Under the pieces are notes generated by a model, which was not told the DNA's origin, did no database searches, and saw only the letters and a program-made list of their open reading frames with translations. A program made the position numbers and the translations under genes. A stretch of 64,000 nucleotides of DNA. It comes from Streptomyces sp. NBC_01481 (lineage in GTDB: Bacteria; Actinomycetota; Actinomycetes; Streptomycetales; Streptomycetaceae). Below, piece by piece: positions 31,863 through 38,943 of this stretch. The stretch spans positions 1,855,001 through 1,919,000 of the forward strand of contig NZ_JAPEPT010000001.1 of the NCBI RefSeq assembly GCF_026339995.1, read 5' to 3'. The first letter of the stretch is position 1. Every line of letters begins with the position of its first letter.

Positions 31863-33089
31863 ATGCCCACGACCGACGACTCCGCCCCGCCGCCGCCCCG
31901 CCGCTCGCTGGGCCGCGGCCCTGGCGCGGACCGGGGCGGGGGGCGTGCGCCTGGGGAGGTGGTGGTGGTTTCCCCCACCCCGACCCTTCCCGAAACGGGG
32001 GGCGAGCCCCCGGCCCCCCGCCGCCCGCTTCACGCCGACGCCGGCCCCGCTGAGGCTGATCTGGACGCGGGCGAGCCCGCGGATGGCGGTCCGTCCGACG
32101 CGCCGGAGGCGGTCGATGAGGCCCCGGCCGAGCCCCGTGCGCAGCTGAGCGCTGAGGCCGGGCCCGTGGCTGCGGAGGAAGCTCCCGGGTCCGGCGGCGA
32201 CGCGGCCGCGCAGGCCCGGCCCGCCGGTGAGCCGGAGCCCGCCCAGGCCGGCGTCTCCCATGCCCCCGTCGTCGACGACGGGCGGTTCAAGGTGCGGCTC
32301 GCGAACTTCGAGGGGCCCTTCGATCTGCTGCTGCAGCTCATCTCCAAGCACAAGATGGACGTGACCGAGGTCGCCCTCTCCAAGGTCACCGACGAGTTCA
32401 TGGTGCACATCCGCGCCATGGGCAACGACTGGGATCTCGACCAGACCACCGAGTTCCTCGTCGTCGCCGCCACCCTGCTCGACCTCAAGGCCGCCCGGCT
32501 GCTCCCCACCGCCGAGGTGGAGGACGAGGCCGATCTCGCGCTGCTCGAAGCGCGTGACCTGCTCTTCGCCCGGCTGCTGCAGTACCGCGCGTACAAGCAG
32601 ATCGCCGAGATCTTCAGCGGGCGGCTGGAGGACGAGAGCAGGCGGTATCCGCGTACCGTCGGGCTCGAACCCCATCACGCCGAGCTGCTGCCCGAGGTGG
32701 TCATCAGCATCGGCGCCGAGGGCTTCGCCAAACTCGCCGTCAAAGCCATGCAGCCCCGGCCCAAGCCGCAGGTGTACGTCGACCACATCCACGCTCCCCT
32801 CGTGTCCGTGCGCGAGCAGGCCGAGATTGTCGTCGCGCGGCTGCGGGAGGCCGGGCAGGTGAGCTTCCGGGAGCTCGCCGCCGACGCTCCCGACACCCTC
32901 ACCGTCGTAGCCCGCTTCCTCGCCCTGCTGGAGCTCTACCGCGAGAAGGCCGTCGTCCTGGAGCAGGAGGACGCCCTCGGGGAGCTCATGGTGCGCTGGA
33001 CCGGTGGCGAGGGCGCCGATCAGCCCACCGTGACCGACGAATTCGATCAAGAGGTTCGCGAGAACCAGGAGGAGGACGAGAACGCGTGA
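31863..33089 (+). CDS. scpA: Segregation and condensation protein A (kleisin)
   Basis: 408 residues; the ScpA core begins near residue 137 (FKVRLANFEGPFDLLLQLIS) and ends with the winged-helix part that contacts SMC (FRELAADAPDTLTVVARFLALLELYRE). It links the two SMC heads and recruits ScpB to form the bacterial condensin. The first about 135 residues are Pro/Ala/Glu-rich and unlike ScpA elsewhere; residues about 36-53 are coded by an interspersed GC-rich repeat. TAGCCT at 31818-31823 could be a -10 element. The stop overlaps scpB. Confidence 0.94.
   Translation: MPTTDDSAPPPPRRSLGRGPGADRGGGRAPGEVVVVSPTPTLPETGGEPPAPRRPLHADAGPAEADLDAGEPADGGPSDAPEAVDEAPAEPRAQLSAEAGPVAAEEAPGSGGDAAAQARPAGEPEPAQAGVSHAPVVDDGRFKVRLANFEGPFDLLLQLISKHKMDVTEVALSKVTDEFMVHIRAMGNDWDLDQTTEFLVVAATLLDLKAARLLPTAEVEDEADLALLEARDLLFARLLQYRAYKQIAEIFSGRLEDESRRYPRTVGLEPHHAELLPEVVISIGAEGFAKLAVKAMQPRPKPQVYVDHIHAPLVSVREQAEIVVARLREAGQVSFRELAADAPDTLTVVARFLALLELYREKAVVLEQEDALGELMVRWTGGEGADQPTVTDEFDQEVRENQEEDENA
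31969..32019 (+). repeat. Interspersed GC-rich element inside scpA
   Basis: The sequence starting TTTCCCCCACCCCGACCC and continuing with an imperfect G-run/C-run hairpin (near 31997-32018) matches the opening of the non-coding repeat after the glycosyltransferase gene (17668 onward). Here it is in frame and codes for the Pro-rich part of the ScpA N-terminal extension. Confidence 0.65.
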
Positions 33090-33688
33090 GTGATCTCAAG
33101 CCCGCGCTCGAAGCGGTCCTCATGGTCGTCGACGAGCCGGCCACCGAGGAGCACCTCGCCAAGGTGCTGGAGCAGCCGCGCCGGGCCGTCGCCGACGCTC
33201 TGCGCGAACTCGCGGACGAGTACACCGTCCAGGGCCGCGGATTCGAGCTGCGGCTCGTCGCGGGCGGCTGGCGGTTCTACTCCCGCGCCGAGCACGCCGA
33301 CGCCGTCGAGCGCTTCGTCCTCGACGGGCAGCAGGCCCGGCTCACGCAGGCTGCTCTCGAGACCCTCGCGGTCGTCTCGTACCGTCAGCCGGTCAGCCGT
33401 TCTCGCGTCTCGGCCGTACGCGGAGTCAACTGCGACGGCGTCATGCGCACCCTCCTTCAGCGCGGTCTGGTCGAGGAGGCGGGCGCGGAACCTGAAACAG
33501 GTGCGATCCTGTACAGGACGACGAACTACTTTCTGGAGCGGATGGGCCTGCGAGGCCTGGACGAGCTCCCGGAGCTCGCGCCCTTCCTCCCCGAGGCGGA
33601 AGCGATCGAGGCCGAGACACAAGAGGGTGTGCCGTCGTTCGATCCGGACGCACCGGACACCGACGCAGACGACAAGACGGAATTTTGA
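33086..33688 (+). CDS. scpB: Segregation and condensation protein B
   Basis: 200 residues. Two winged-helix domains: an N-terminal one (KPALEAVLMVVDEPATEEHLAKVL) and one with the family stretch ALETLAVVSYRQPVSRSRVSAVRGVN, GVMRTLLQRGLVEE and YRTTNYFLERMGL. A ScpB dimer binds the ScpA kleisin in the SMC-ScpAB complex needed for chromosome compaction and segregation during sporulation septation. GTG overlaps the scpA stop; its TGA overlaps the rluB ATG. Confidence 0.95.
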   Translation: MSDLKPALEAVLMVVDEPATEEHLAKVLEQPRRAVADALRELADEYTVQGRGFELRLVAGGWRFYSRAEHADAVERFVLDGQQARLTQAALETLAVVSYRQPVSRSRVSAVRGVNCDGVMRTLLQRGLVEEAGAEPETGAILYRTTNYFLERMGLRGLDELPELAPFLPEAEAIEAETQEGVPSFDPDAPDTDADDKTEF

Positions 33689-34788
33689 TGCGAAGCAGCG
33701 GCAGGAACAGCGGAAGCGGCAACCGGGACTCCCGGGGCGCAGGCGGGAACCGGGACTCCCGGGGCGCCGGAGCCAAGGGGCGCGACGACAAGCAGGGGCA
33801 GCGCCCCCGCCGCCCCCGGCCCGAGGAGCGCCGCTACGACGTGGGTGGTTCCGCCGAGGAAGCCGGCCCCCGCAAGGGCCGTGGCGCGGCCGCGCGCGGC
33901 GGCGCCAAGGGCGGCCCGAAGCCCGCGCAGAAGCCCCAGGGCACCCGGCGCGGCAGCGCCCCGTCCCGCCCCCGTGAGCTCGACGCCAAGATCGAGCAGC
34001 GCAACCGGGACAGGTACGCCGACAAGCCGCAGGTCAAGACCCCGAAGACCTTCCCGGGCGCCGAGCAGGAGGGCGAGCGGCTGCAGAAGATTCTCGCCCG
34101 CGCCGGAATGGGCTCGCGCCGCGCCTGCGAGGAGCTGATCGACCAGGCACGCGTCGAGGTCAACGGCAAGATCGTCGTCGAGCAGGGCATGCGCGTGGAC
34201 CCCGACAAGGACGAGATCAAGGTCGACGGGCTGACCGTCGCCACCCAGTCGCACCTCTTCTTCGCGCTGAACAAGCCCGCCGGTGTCGTGTCGACGATGG
34301 AGGACCCGGACGGCCGCCAGTGCCTCGGTGACTACGTCACCAACCGTGAGACGCGTCTCTTTCACGTCGGCCGGCTCGACACCGAGACCGAGGGCATCAT
34401 CCTGCTCACCAACCACGGCGAGCTGGCCCACCGGCTGACCCACCCCAAGTACGGCGTGAAGAAGACCTACCTCGCCGCGATCCAGGGTCCGCTCCCGCGC
34501 GAGCTGGGCAAGCGGCTCAAGGACGGCATCCAGCTCGAGGACGGCTACGCCCGCGCGGACCACTTCCGGGTCGTCGAGAACACCGGCAAGAACTACCTGG
34601 TCGAGGTCACGCTCCACGAGGGCCGCAAGCACATCGTCCGCCGCATGCTCTCCGAGGCCGGTTTCCCGGTCGACCGGCTCGTGCGGACGGCCTTCGGGCC
34701 CATCGGCCTGGGTGACCAGAAGTCCGGCTGGCTGCGCCGCCTGACCAACACCGAGGTCGGCATGCTGATGAAGGAAGTCGGCCTGTAG
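33688..34788 (+). CDS. rluB: 23S rRNA pseudouridine synthase (RluB type)
   Basis: 366 residues. An N-terminal basic Gly/Arg/Ser extension of about 125 residues is followed by an S4 domain (ERLQKILARAGMGSRRACEELI) and the RsuA/RluB catalytic domain with FALNKPAGVVST and the active-site Asp-231 in GRLDTETEGI. It makes a pseudouridine in helix 89 of 23S rRNA in E. coli; the same target is inferred. The start ATG overlaps the scpB stop. Arg/Gly-rich tails of this kind are usual in actinobacterial RNA enzymes. Confidence 0.93.
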   Translation: MRSSGRNSGSGNRDSRGAGGNRDSRGAGAKGRDDKQGQRPRRPRPEERRYDVGGSAEEAGPRKGRGAAARGGAKGGPKPAQKPQGTRRGSAPSRPRELDAKIEQRNRDRYADKPQVKTPKTFPGAEQEGERLQKILARAGMGSRRACEELIDQARVEVNGKIVVEQGMRVDPDKDEIKVDGLTVATQSHLFFALNKPAGVVSTMEDPDGRQCLGDYVTNRETRLFHVGRLDTETEGIILLTNHGELAHRLTHPKYGVKKTYLAAIQGPLPRELGKRLKDGIQLEDGYARADHFRVVENTGKNYLVEVTLHEGRKHIVRRMLSEAGFPVDRLVRTAFGPIGLGDQKSGWLRRLTNTEVGMLMKEVGL

Positions 34789-34818
34789 TCCCAGCAGTTC
34801 TCGCACCAGTTCTCGCAC

Positions 34819-34850
34819 GAAGCCCGCGGTCATCTCAGGCCGCGGGCTTC
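34819..34850 (+). terminator. Terminator hairpin after rluB
   Basis: An 11-bp perfect stem (34819-34829 with 34840-34850) with a 10-nt loop lies 30 nt after the rluB stop, ending in TTCTCG. It closes the parA-scpA-scpB-rluB unit. Confidence 0.75.
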
Positions 34851-34877
34851 TCGCGTCTTGTGGGACGGGCCGGTTGG

Positions 34878-34904
34878 CCTTTATAGTCAACATGACCATA
34901 AAGG
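34878..34904 (+). promoter_or_regulatory. Near-perfect 27-bp palindrome, candidate NrtR operator
   Basis: Two 12-bp arms, CCTTTATAGTCA and TGACCATAAAGG, around ACA form an inverted repeat with one mismatch. The centre resembles the TATAGTC-type half-sites I recall for actinobacterial NrtR repressors. The right arm runs into the Shine-Dalgarno AAGGAGG of the following open frame, so a bound repressor would block the promoter and start of the operon that ends in the NrtR-like gene. Binding is inferred. Confidence 0.7.
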
Positions 34905-34912
34905 AGGCGGGC

Positions 34913-35224
34913 GTGAGTCTCGCGGGCATCGTCGAACCCCTGCGGCAGCCGCTGTTCACCGCGCTCGACACCCCGGTGAGCTGGACCAAGGTCCTCGGCC
35001 TCGGCAGCGGCGCGCTCTGCGTCCGGCTCGTCGCCCGCCGACATGTCATCACCCTCGCCGTGTACGGCCGGTGGACCTGGACCCACGGGGGTGGACCAGG
35101 TCCCGACGGCCTCCCGGTACGGCGCACCAGCCGCACCGAGTGGACCTGGCTGCTCGCGGCGGGGGTGGTGGGGACCCTCGGTCCGACAACCGGGCAGCGG
35201 GGCCTGGCGGTGGTACGGGCATGA
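34913..35224 (+). pseudogene. Collapsed pnuC (nicotinamide riboside transporter) remnant
   Basis: The frame begins GTG with AAGGAGG 5 nt upstream and reads LFTALDTPVSWTKVLGLGSG, ALCVRLVARRH, then jumps to TLAVYGRWTWTHGGGPGP and RRTSRTEWTWLLAAGVVGT before ending out of register. These are the N-terminal and central segments of streptomycete PnuC-type NMN/NR transporters of about 210 residues. The piece between LVAR-Q-H and the LAVYGWWTWTHGG helix (about 35 residues including membrane helices) and everything after the fourth segment are missing. It therefore cannot form the seven-helix channel. Its TGA overlaps the next ATG. Identification rests on remembered family sequences. Confidence 0.75.
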
Positions 35225-35265
35225 AGCGCTACCGGCATGGGCTGGTCCTCGGGAGGAGCAGCTGA
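35221..35265 (+). pseudogene. nadR-like remnant, 14 codons left
   Basis: The frame reads MKRYRHGLVLGRSS and stops. Its first 11 residues match the start of streptomycete NadR-type NMN adenylyltransferase/ribosylnicotinamide kinases, where GLVLGKFYPPHAGH follows. The deletion ends at the Shine-Dalgarno GGGAGGAG of the next gene. ATG overlaps the pnuC-remnant stop, and TGA overlaps the nrtR ATG, so the original translational coupling of a three-gene operon survives although two genes are gone. Confidence 0.65.
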
Positions 35266-35984
35266 TGGAGGGCTACGACCCGGGCGCCTTCCCGCCCTTC
35301 GCGGTCACCGTCGACCTCGCCGTCTTCACGGTCCGCGAGGGACGGCTGCATGTCCTGCTCGTCCAGCGCGGAGAGGACCCGTACAAGGGCGCCTGGGCCC
35401 TCCCTGGCGGCTTCGTACGCCCCAGGGAGTCGGCGGGGCAGGCAGCCCGCCGTGAACTCGCGGAGGAGACCAGCCTGTCGCACGAGACAGTCGCCGACCT
35501 TCATCTGGAACAGCTGCGGACCTACAGCGACCCCGACCGCGATCCCCGGATGCGGGTCGTGTCCGTCGCGTACACCGCGCTCGTACCGGACCTGCCCGAG
35601 CCGCGCGGCGGCGGAGACGCGGCCCACGCCCAGTGGGTGGACCTGCCGGCCGCCGACCGCCTCGCCTTCGACCACGACCGCATCCTCGCCGATGCGCACG
35701 AACGCATCGGCGCCAAGCTCGAATACACCTGCCTCGCCACCAGCTTCTGCCCGCGCGAGTTCACTCTCGGCGAGCTGCAGCAGGTGTACGAGACGGTCTG
35801 GGGCGTCGAACTCGACCGCCCCAACTTCCGGCGGAAAGTCCTCACCACGCCCGGCTTCGTCGAGCAGGTCGAGGGCCCGCCGCGCCGCACCGGCGGCCGC
35901 GGAAAACCGGCCGCGCTGTACCGGGCGGGTGCCGCATCGGCACTGCACCCACCACTCCTGCGACCGGAAGGACGGCAGGCATGA
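35265..35984 (+). CDS. NrtR-like NUDIX-domain transcriptional regulator
   Basis: 239 residues. The N-terminal Nudix domain has the box GFVRPRESAGQAARRELAEE (49-68), followed by TSL where the canonical Gly is Ser. The C-terminal winged helix covers about 165-200 (FTLGELQQVYETVWGVELD, RPNFRRKVLTT). This two-domain layout defines NrtR, the ADP-ribose-responsive repressor of NAD salvage. Its own operon partners (pnuC, nadR) are decayed, so it may now control only itself, the downstream hydrolase or distant NAD genes. ATG overlaps the nadR remnant stop; the stop overlaps the next ATG. Confidence 0.88.
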   Translation: MEGYDPGAFPPFAVTVDLAVFTVREGRLHVLLVQRGEDPYKGAWALPGGFVRPRESAGQAARRELAEETSLSHETVADLHLEQLRTYSDPDRDPRMRVVSVAYTALVPDLPEPRGGGDAAHAQWVDLPAADRLAFDHDRILADAHERIGAKLEYTCLATSFCPREFTLGELQQVYETVWGVELDRPNFRRKVLTTPGFVEQVEGPPRRTGGRGKPAALYRAGAASALHPPLLRPEGRQA

Positions 35985-37012
35985 CCGCCATCAGGACCAC
36001 GAGGACCATCACCAAACAAGCGGCCACCGGGACGCTGATCGGGCTCGCGCTCGGGGACGCGCTGGGCTTCCCGACCGAGTTCAACGATGTGCCGCAGATC
36101 CTCGCCAAGTGCGGGTCGTGGCGGGAGATGGAACTCGTCAGGCCCGCGATCGTCTCGGACGACACCCAGATGACGCTCGCCCTGGCGCGCGGCATCCGCA
36201 CGGCGATGGACCGCGGGCTGCTCGTGGCGCCGCGGCTGATCCCGCCGGTGCGCGAGGAGTTCGTCGACTGGTACCACTCCCCGGAGAACAACCGGGCGCC
36301 GGGCCGCACCTGCATGGTCGCCTGCCAGAAGCTCGACAGCGACCGGCCCTGGCAGGAGGCCAGCCAGATCGGATCCAAGGGCTGCGGCGCGAACATGCGG
36401 GTCGCGCCGGTGGGACTCGTACCCGGCCTGAGCGGGGAACAGCGGGCGGGAGCGGCGCAGTTGCAGTCCGCGCTCACCCACGGCCACCCCACGGCGCTGG
36501 CGGCGAGCGACCTGACGGCACGCGCGGTGTTCCTCCTGGCGCAGGGGGCGGAGCCGATGGGGCTCGTGGGCCAGCTGCGCTCGTACGCGTACGAGATGCG
36601 CGGCCGCTACTACCACCAGTGGCTCGGCAATCTGTGGACCTACTCCCACGACCCCACGCCCGAGGCGTTCATCGCCCGCGGCTGGGACGAGTGCCTGCAG
36701 GTCCTGGAACGGCTCGCGACCGCGGTGCGCACGGCGAATCCGGAGACGGATCCGTGCCTGGCCACGGGAGACGGCTGGATCGCGGAGGAGGCACTGGCCA
36801 CGGCCCTGCTGTGCTTCCTGCTCTTTCCGGAACAGCCGGTGATGGCGCTGCGCCGGGCGGCGTGCACGAGAGGCGACTCGGACTCGATCGCGTGCCTGGC
36901 GGGGGCGTTCGCGGGGGCGCATCTGGGGGCGGGGGCGTGGCCCAAGGAGTGGTCGGAGCGGATCGAGTACCGGAGCGATCTGATGTCGCTCGGGGCGCTC
37001 TGGGATGCTTGA
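35981..37012 (+). CDS. ADP-ribosylglycohydrolase (DraG family)
   Basis: 343 residues, all-helical. Metal-binding motifs of the family are visible: GLALGDALGFPTE (21-33), SDDTQM (59-64) and GDSDSIACLAGAFAGA from about 298, which supply the Asp/Thr/Ser ligands of the binuclear Mg centre. Enzymes of this family remove ADP-ribose from proteins or small molecules. It overlaps the NrtR-like gene by 4 bp, tying it to NAD/ADP-ribose metabolism. Substrate unknown: a mono-ADP-ribosylated protein or ADP-ribosyl nucleotide. Confidence 0.93.
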   Translation: MTAIRTTRTITKQAATGTLIGLALGDALGFPTEFNDVPQILAKCGSWREMELVRPAIVSDDTQMTLALARGIRTAMDRGLLVAPRLIPPVREEFVDWYHSPENNRAPGRTCMVACQKLDSDRPWQEASQIGSKGCGANMRVAPVGLVPGLSGEQRAGAAQLQSALTHGHPTALAASDLTARAVFLLAQGAEPMGLVGQLRSYAYEMRGRYYHQWLGNLWTYSHDPTPEAFIARGWDECLQVLERLATAVRTANPETDPCLATGDGWIAEEALATALLCFLLFPEQPVMALRRAACTRGDSDSIACLAGAFAGAHLGAGAWPKEWSERIEYRSDLMSLGALWDA

Positions 37013-37015
37013 TCC

Positions 37016-37861
37016 ATGATTGATCCGCTGGACATGGAGCTCGACTCCGTTGTCGTCGCACAGCCCGGACGAGTGCTCTTCGCCGCCGTCTCAGGGGCGC
37101 ACCTGTACGGATTCCCGTCCCGGGATTCGGACGTGGACCTACGGGGCGTCCATCTGCTGCCGATCGCGGACCTGGTAGGGCTGCGCGAGCCCGAGGAGAC
37201 CCGGTCCCGGATGTGGGACCGGGACGGTGTCGAGATGGATCTCGTCACCCATGACCTGCGGAAGTTCGTACAGTTGATGCTGCGGCGCAACGGCTATGTG
37301 CTGGAGCAACTGCTGTCGCCACTGGTGGTGCACACATCGGACGCGCACGCCGAACTGGTGTCGCTCGCCCCTGGTGTGCTCACCAGCCACCACGCGCACC
37401 ACTACCGGGGGTTCGCGAACACGCAGTGGCGGCTCTTCGAGAAGACGGGCGAGCTCAAGCCGCTGCTGTACACCTTCCGTGCGCTGCTCACCGGTATCCA
37501 CCTGATGCGCAGCGGCGAGGTGCAGGCGCATCTGCCAACGCTGCTCAACGAGGTGCGGGCACCCGGGTACTTGCCTGAGCTGATCGCTGCCAAGGCTGAG
37601 GCCGAGCACGGCTGCGCCGCCGGTCTCGACCTGGAGCGCGTGCGCGGCGACGCCGATGAGCTGCACGCAACCCTGGACGACAGCCAGGCCTGCACGGAGC
37701 TGCCCGGCGAGGCCTCGGCGTTCGTCGCCCTGGACCGATTCGTGGTGAGCACGCGACTGCGGTACGACCCTGACGTTCTGATGGAGATGCTGCAGGTTGT
37801 GCGACGCGAGGGCTCGGCTACCGAGGAGTTGCTCAGGATGCGCGAGGACGATCCGCGCTGA
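37016..37861 (+). CDS. Predicted nucleotidyltransferase (Pol-beta fold)
   Basis: 281 residues. The MNT-type signature is near the N-terminus: SGAHLYGFPSRDSDVDLRG, with the helix-turn SGAHLYG at 26-32 and the metal-binding DSDVD at 37-41. It continues with LVTHDLRKFVQLMLRRNGYVLEQLLSPLVV, shared with a widespread family of uncharacterised bacterial nucleotidyltransferases. It probably transfers a nucleotide to an unknown small molecule, RNA or protein. It begins 3 nt after the DraG-like gene, so it is likely in the same transcript. A related broken gene lies convergent immediately downstream. Confidence 0.85.
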   Translation: MIDPLDMELDSVVVAQPGRVLFAAVSGAHLYGFPSRDSDVDLRGVHLLPIADLVGLREPEETRSRMWDRDGVEMDLVTHDLRKFVQLMLRRNGYVLEQLLSPLVVHTSDAHAELVSLAPGVLTSHHAHHYRGFANTQWRLFEKTGELKPLLYTFRALLTGIHLMRSGEVQAHLPTLLNEVRAPGYLPELIAAKAEAEHGCAAGLDLERVRGDADELHATLDDSQACTELPGEASAFVALDRFVVSTRLRYDPDVLMEMLQVVRREGSATEELLRMREDDPR

Positions 37862-38457
37862 GCGCTGAAGCCCGACGCACGCGGATGATGAAGTCCTCCA
37901 CCCTCGCCCGGTCCGGTTCCGGTGGGAGTGGGGACGTCGGGGCCGCCGCCGCGGCCTCGTCAGCGAGGCGCGTCAGCCAGGACTCGACCCGCGGCCACGG
38001 CACCTCGCCCCGCTTGACCGCGAGCAGGCCGTCCCGCTCGTCGCCCACGTCGATCACCAGCTCGCCCGTTCGCAGAAGATCGCGGCAGGAGCCCAGCAGC
38101 CGCAGCAGATGCATCGCGTGCTTCCCGCGCGGCGCGCCGTGTTGCCGGGCATCCGCCTCCAGCTTCCTCCGCTGGCCGATCGCGTAGCGCAGGAAGGTCT
38201 GGTGGGCCCGGCGCGAATGGAACGCCCCGCGCAGGGCGAGCAGTTCGCGCCCGGTGTCGTCTATGTGCTCGACGAGCGGGGAGTGCAGGTACTCCAGCAC
38301 ATTGGGGTTGGCGCGCAGAGCCAATTCGCAGAACCGCTCCAGCTCCCAGCCGAACTGCTCGTCGGCCGGGCCCTCAAGATGCTCCCCCAGACTCCGTCCG
38401 GGAGGTGCCCCCACGGCTTGTCGAAACGCCAGAAGAGCGGCGTGGGGGCGAGGACCT
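37833..38457 (-). pseudogene. Broken nucleotidyltransferase with interspersed repeat inserted
   Basis: From 38381 downward the frame reads HLEGPADEQFGWELERFCEL, ALRANPNVLEYLHSPLVEH and so on to the stop, the C-terminal about 180 residues of a MNT-type nucleotidyltransferase. Upstream, in a different frame, VLAPTPLFWRFDKP (38455-38414) is the preceding family segment. Between them sits a 32-nt piece of an interspersed repeat (38382-38413). The first about 35-45 residues with the catalytic G-S...D-x-D motif are gone, cut by the end of the Rieske gene. A GTG at 38414 could still start a 193-residue fragment, but it would lack the active site. Confidence 0.8.
38382..38416 (+). repeat. Interspersed repeat CTCCCCCAGACTCCG element
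   Basis: 35 bp, near-identical to 56325-56358 (CTCCCCCAGACTTCGTCCGG and onward, then CCCCCACGG). It forms a G-rich/C-rich imperfect palindrome. Here it interrupts the reading frame of the broken nucleotidyltransferase. Confidence 0.75.
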
Positions 38458-38931
38458 TCAGGTCAGCCGGATGGTGTCCCCGGCGACGGTGATCTGCTTC
38501 GGCGGCAGTGGTCTGGGCGCCGGGCCGCCGGCGACCGCGGCGTCCGCGATGGCGTATTTGCTGCCGTGGCAGGGGCAGTCGATGGTGCCGTCGGCGACCT
38601 TGTTGACCGTGCAGCCCGCGTGCGTGCAGATCGCGGAGAAGGCTTTGAAGTCGCCCGCCGTCGGCTGGGTCACCACGACCTTCTGCCCGGCGAAGACCTT
38701 GCCGCCGCCCACCGGGATCTCGGAGGTCTTGGCGAGTTCCTCGCCCGCCGGTGCGGCCGAGCTCTCGGACGGAGCGCTCGTGCCCGTGCCCGTGTCTGTG
38801 CCCGGCGCGGTCGGCGTCGGCTTTTCGGACGCAGGGGCACCGCCGTCGTCCCCGTACTCACTGCAGCCCGCCACCAGCGCGGCCGCGCCTGCCGCCCCCG
38901 CTGCCAGTACCGTCCGTCGTCGCGCGTCCAT
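38458..38931 (-). CDS. Rieske [2Fe-2S] Tat-exported lipoprotein
   Basis: 157 residues. A twin-arginine-type signal (ARRRTVLAAGAAGAAAL) leads to a lipobox VAGC (Cys-23), followed by a Ser/Thr/Pro linker. The Rieske domain has both cluster-binding boxes, CTHAGC (102-107) and CPCHGS (119-124). It is thus a membrane-anchored extracellular electron carrier, separate from the QcrA subunit of the bc1 complex. Just 12 bp after a DUF6529 membrane protein gene on the same strand, so the two probably form one redox unit. An ATG 6 nt upstream is an alternative start. Confidence 0.92.
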   Translation of the reverse strand: MDARRRTVLAAGAAGAAALVAGCSEYGDDGGAPASEKPTPTAPGTDTGTGTSAPSESSAAPAGEELAKTSEIPVGGGKVFAGQKVVVTQPTAGDFKAFSAICTHAGCTVNKVADGTIDCPCHGSKYAIADAAVAGGPAPRPLPPKQITVAGDTIRLT

Positions 38932-38943
38932 GGCCATGTCCCC

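Noticed and set aside
38382..38416. Programmed frameshift in the nucleotidyltransferase
   Set aside because: The inserted piece is an interspersed repeat, not a slippery site, and the catalytic N-terminus is absent anyway.
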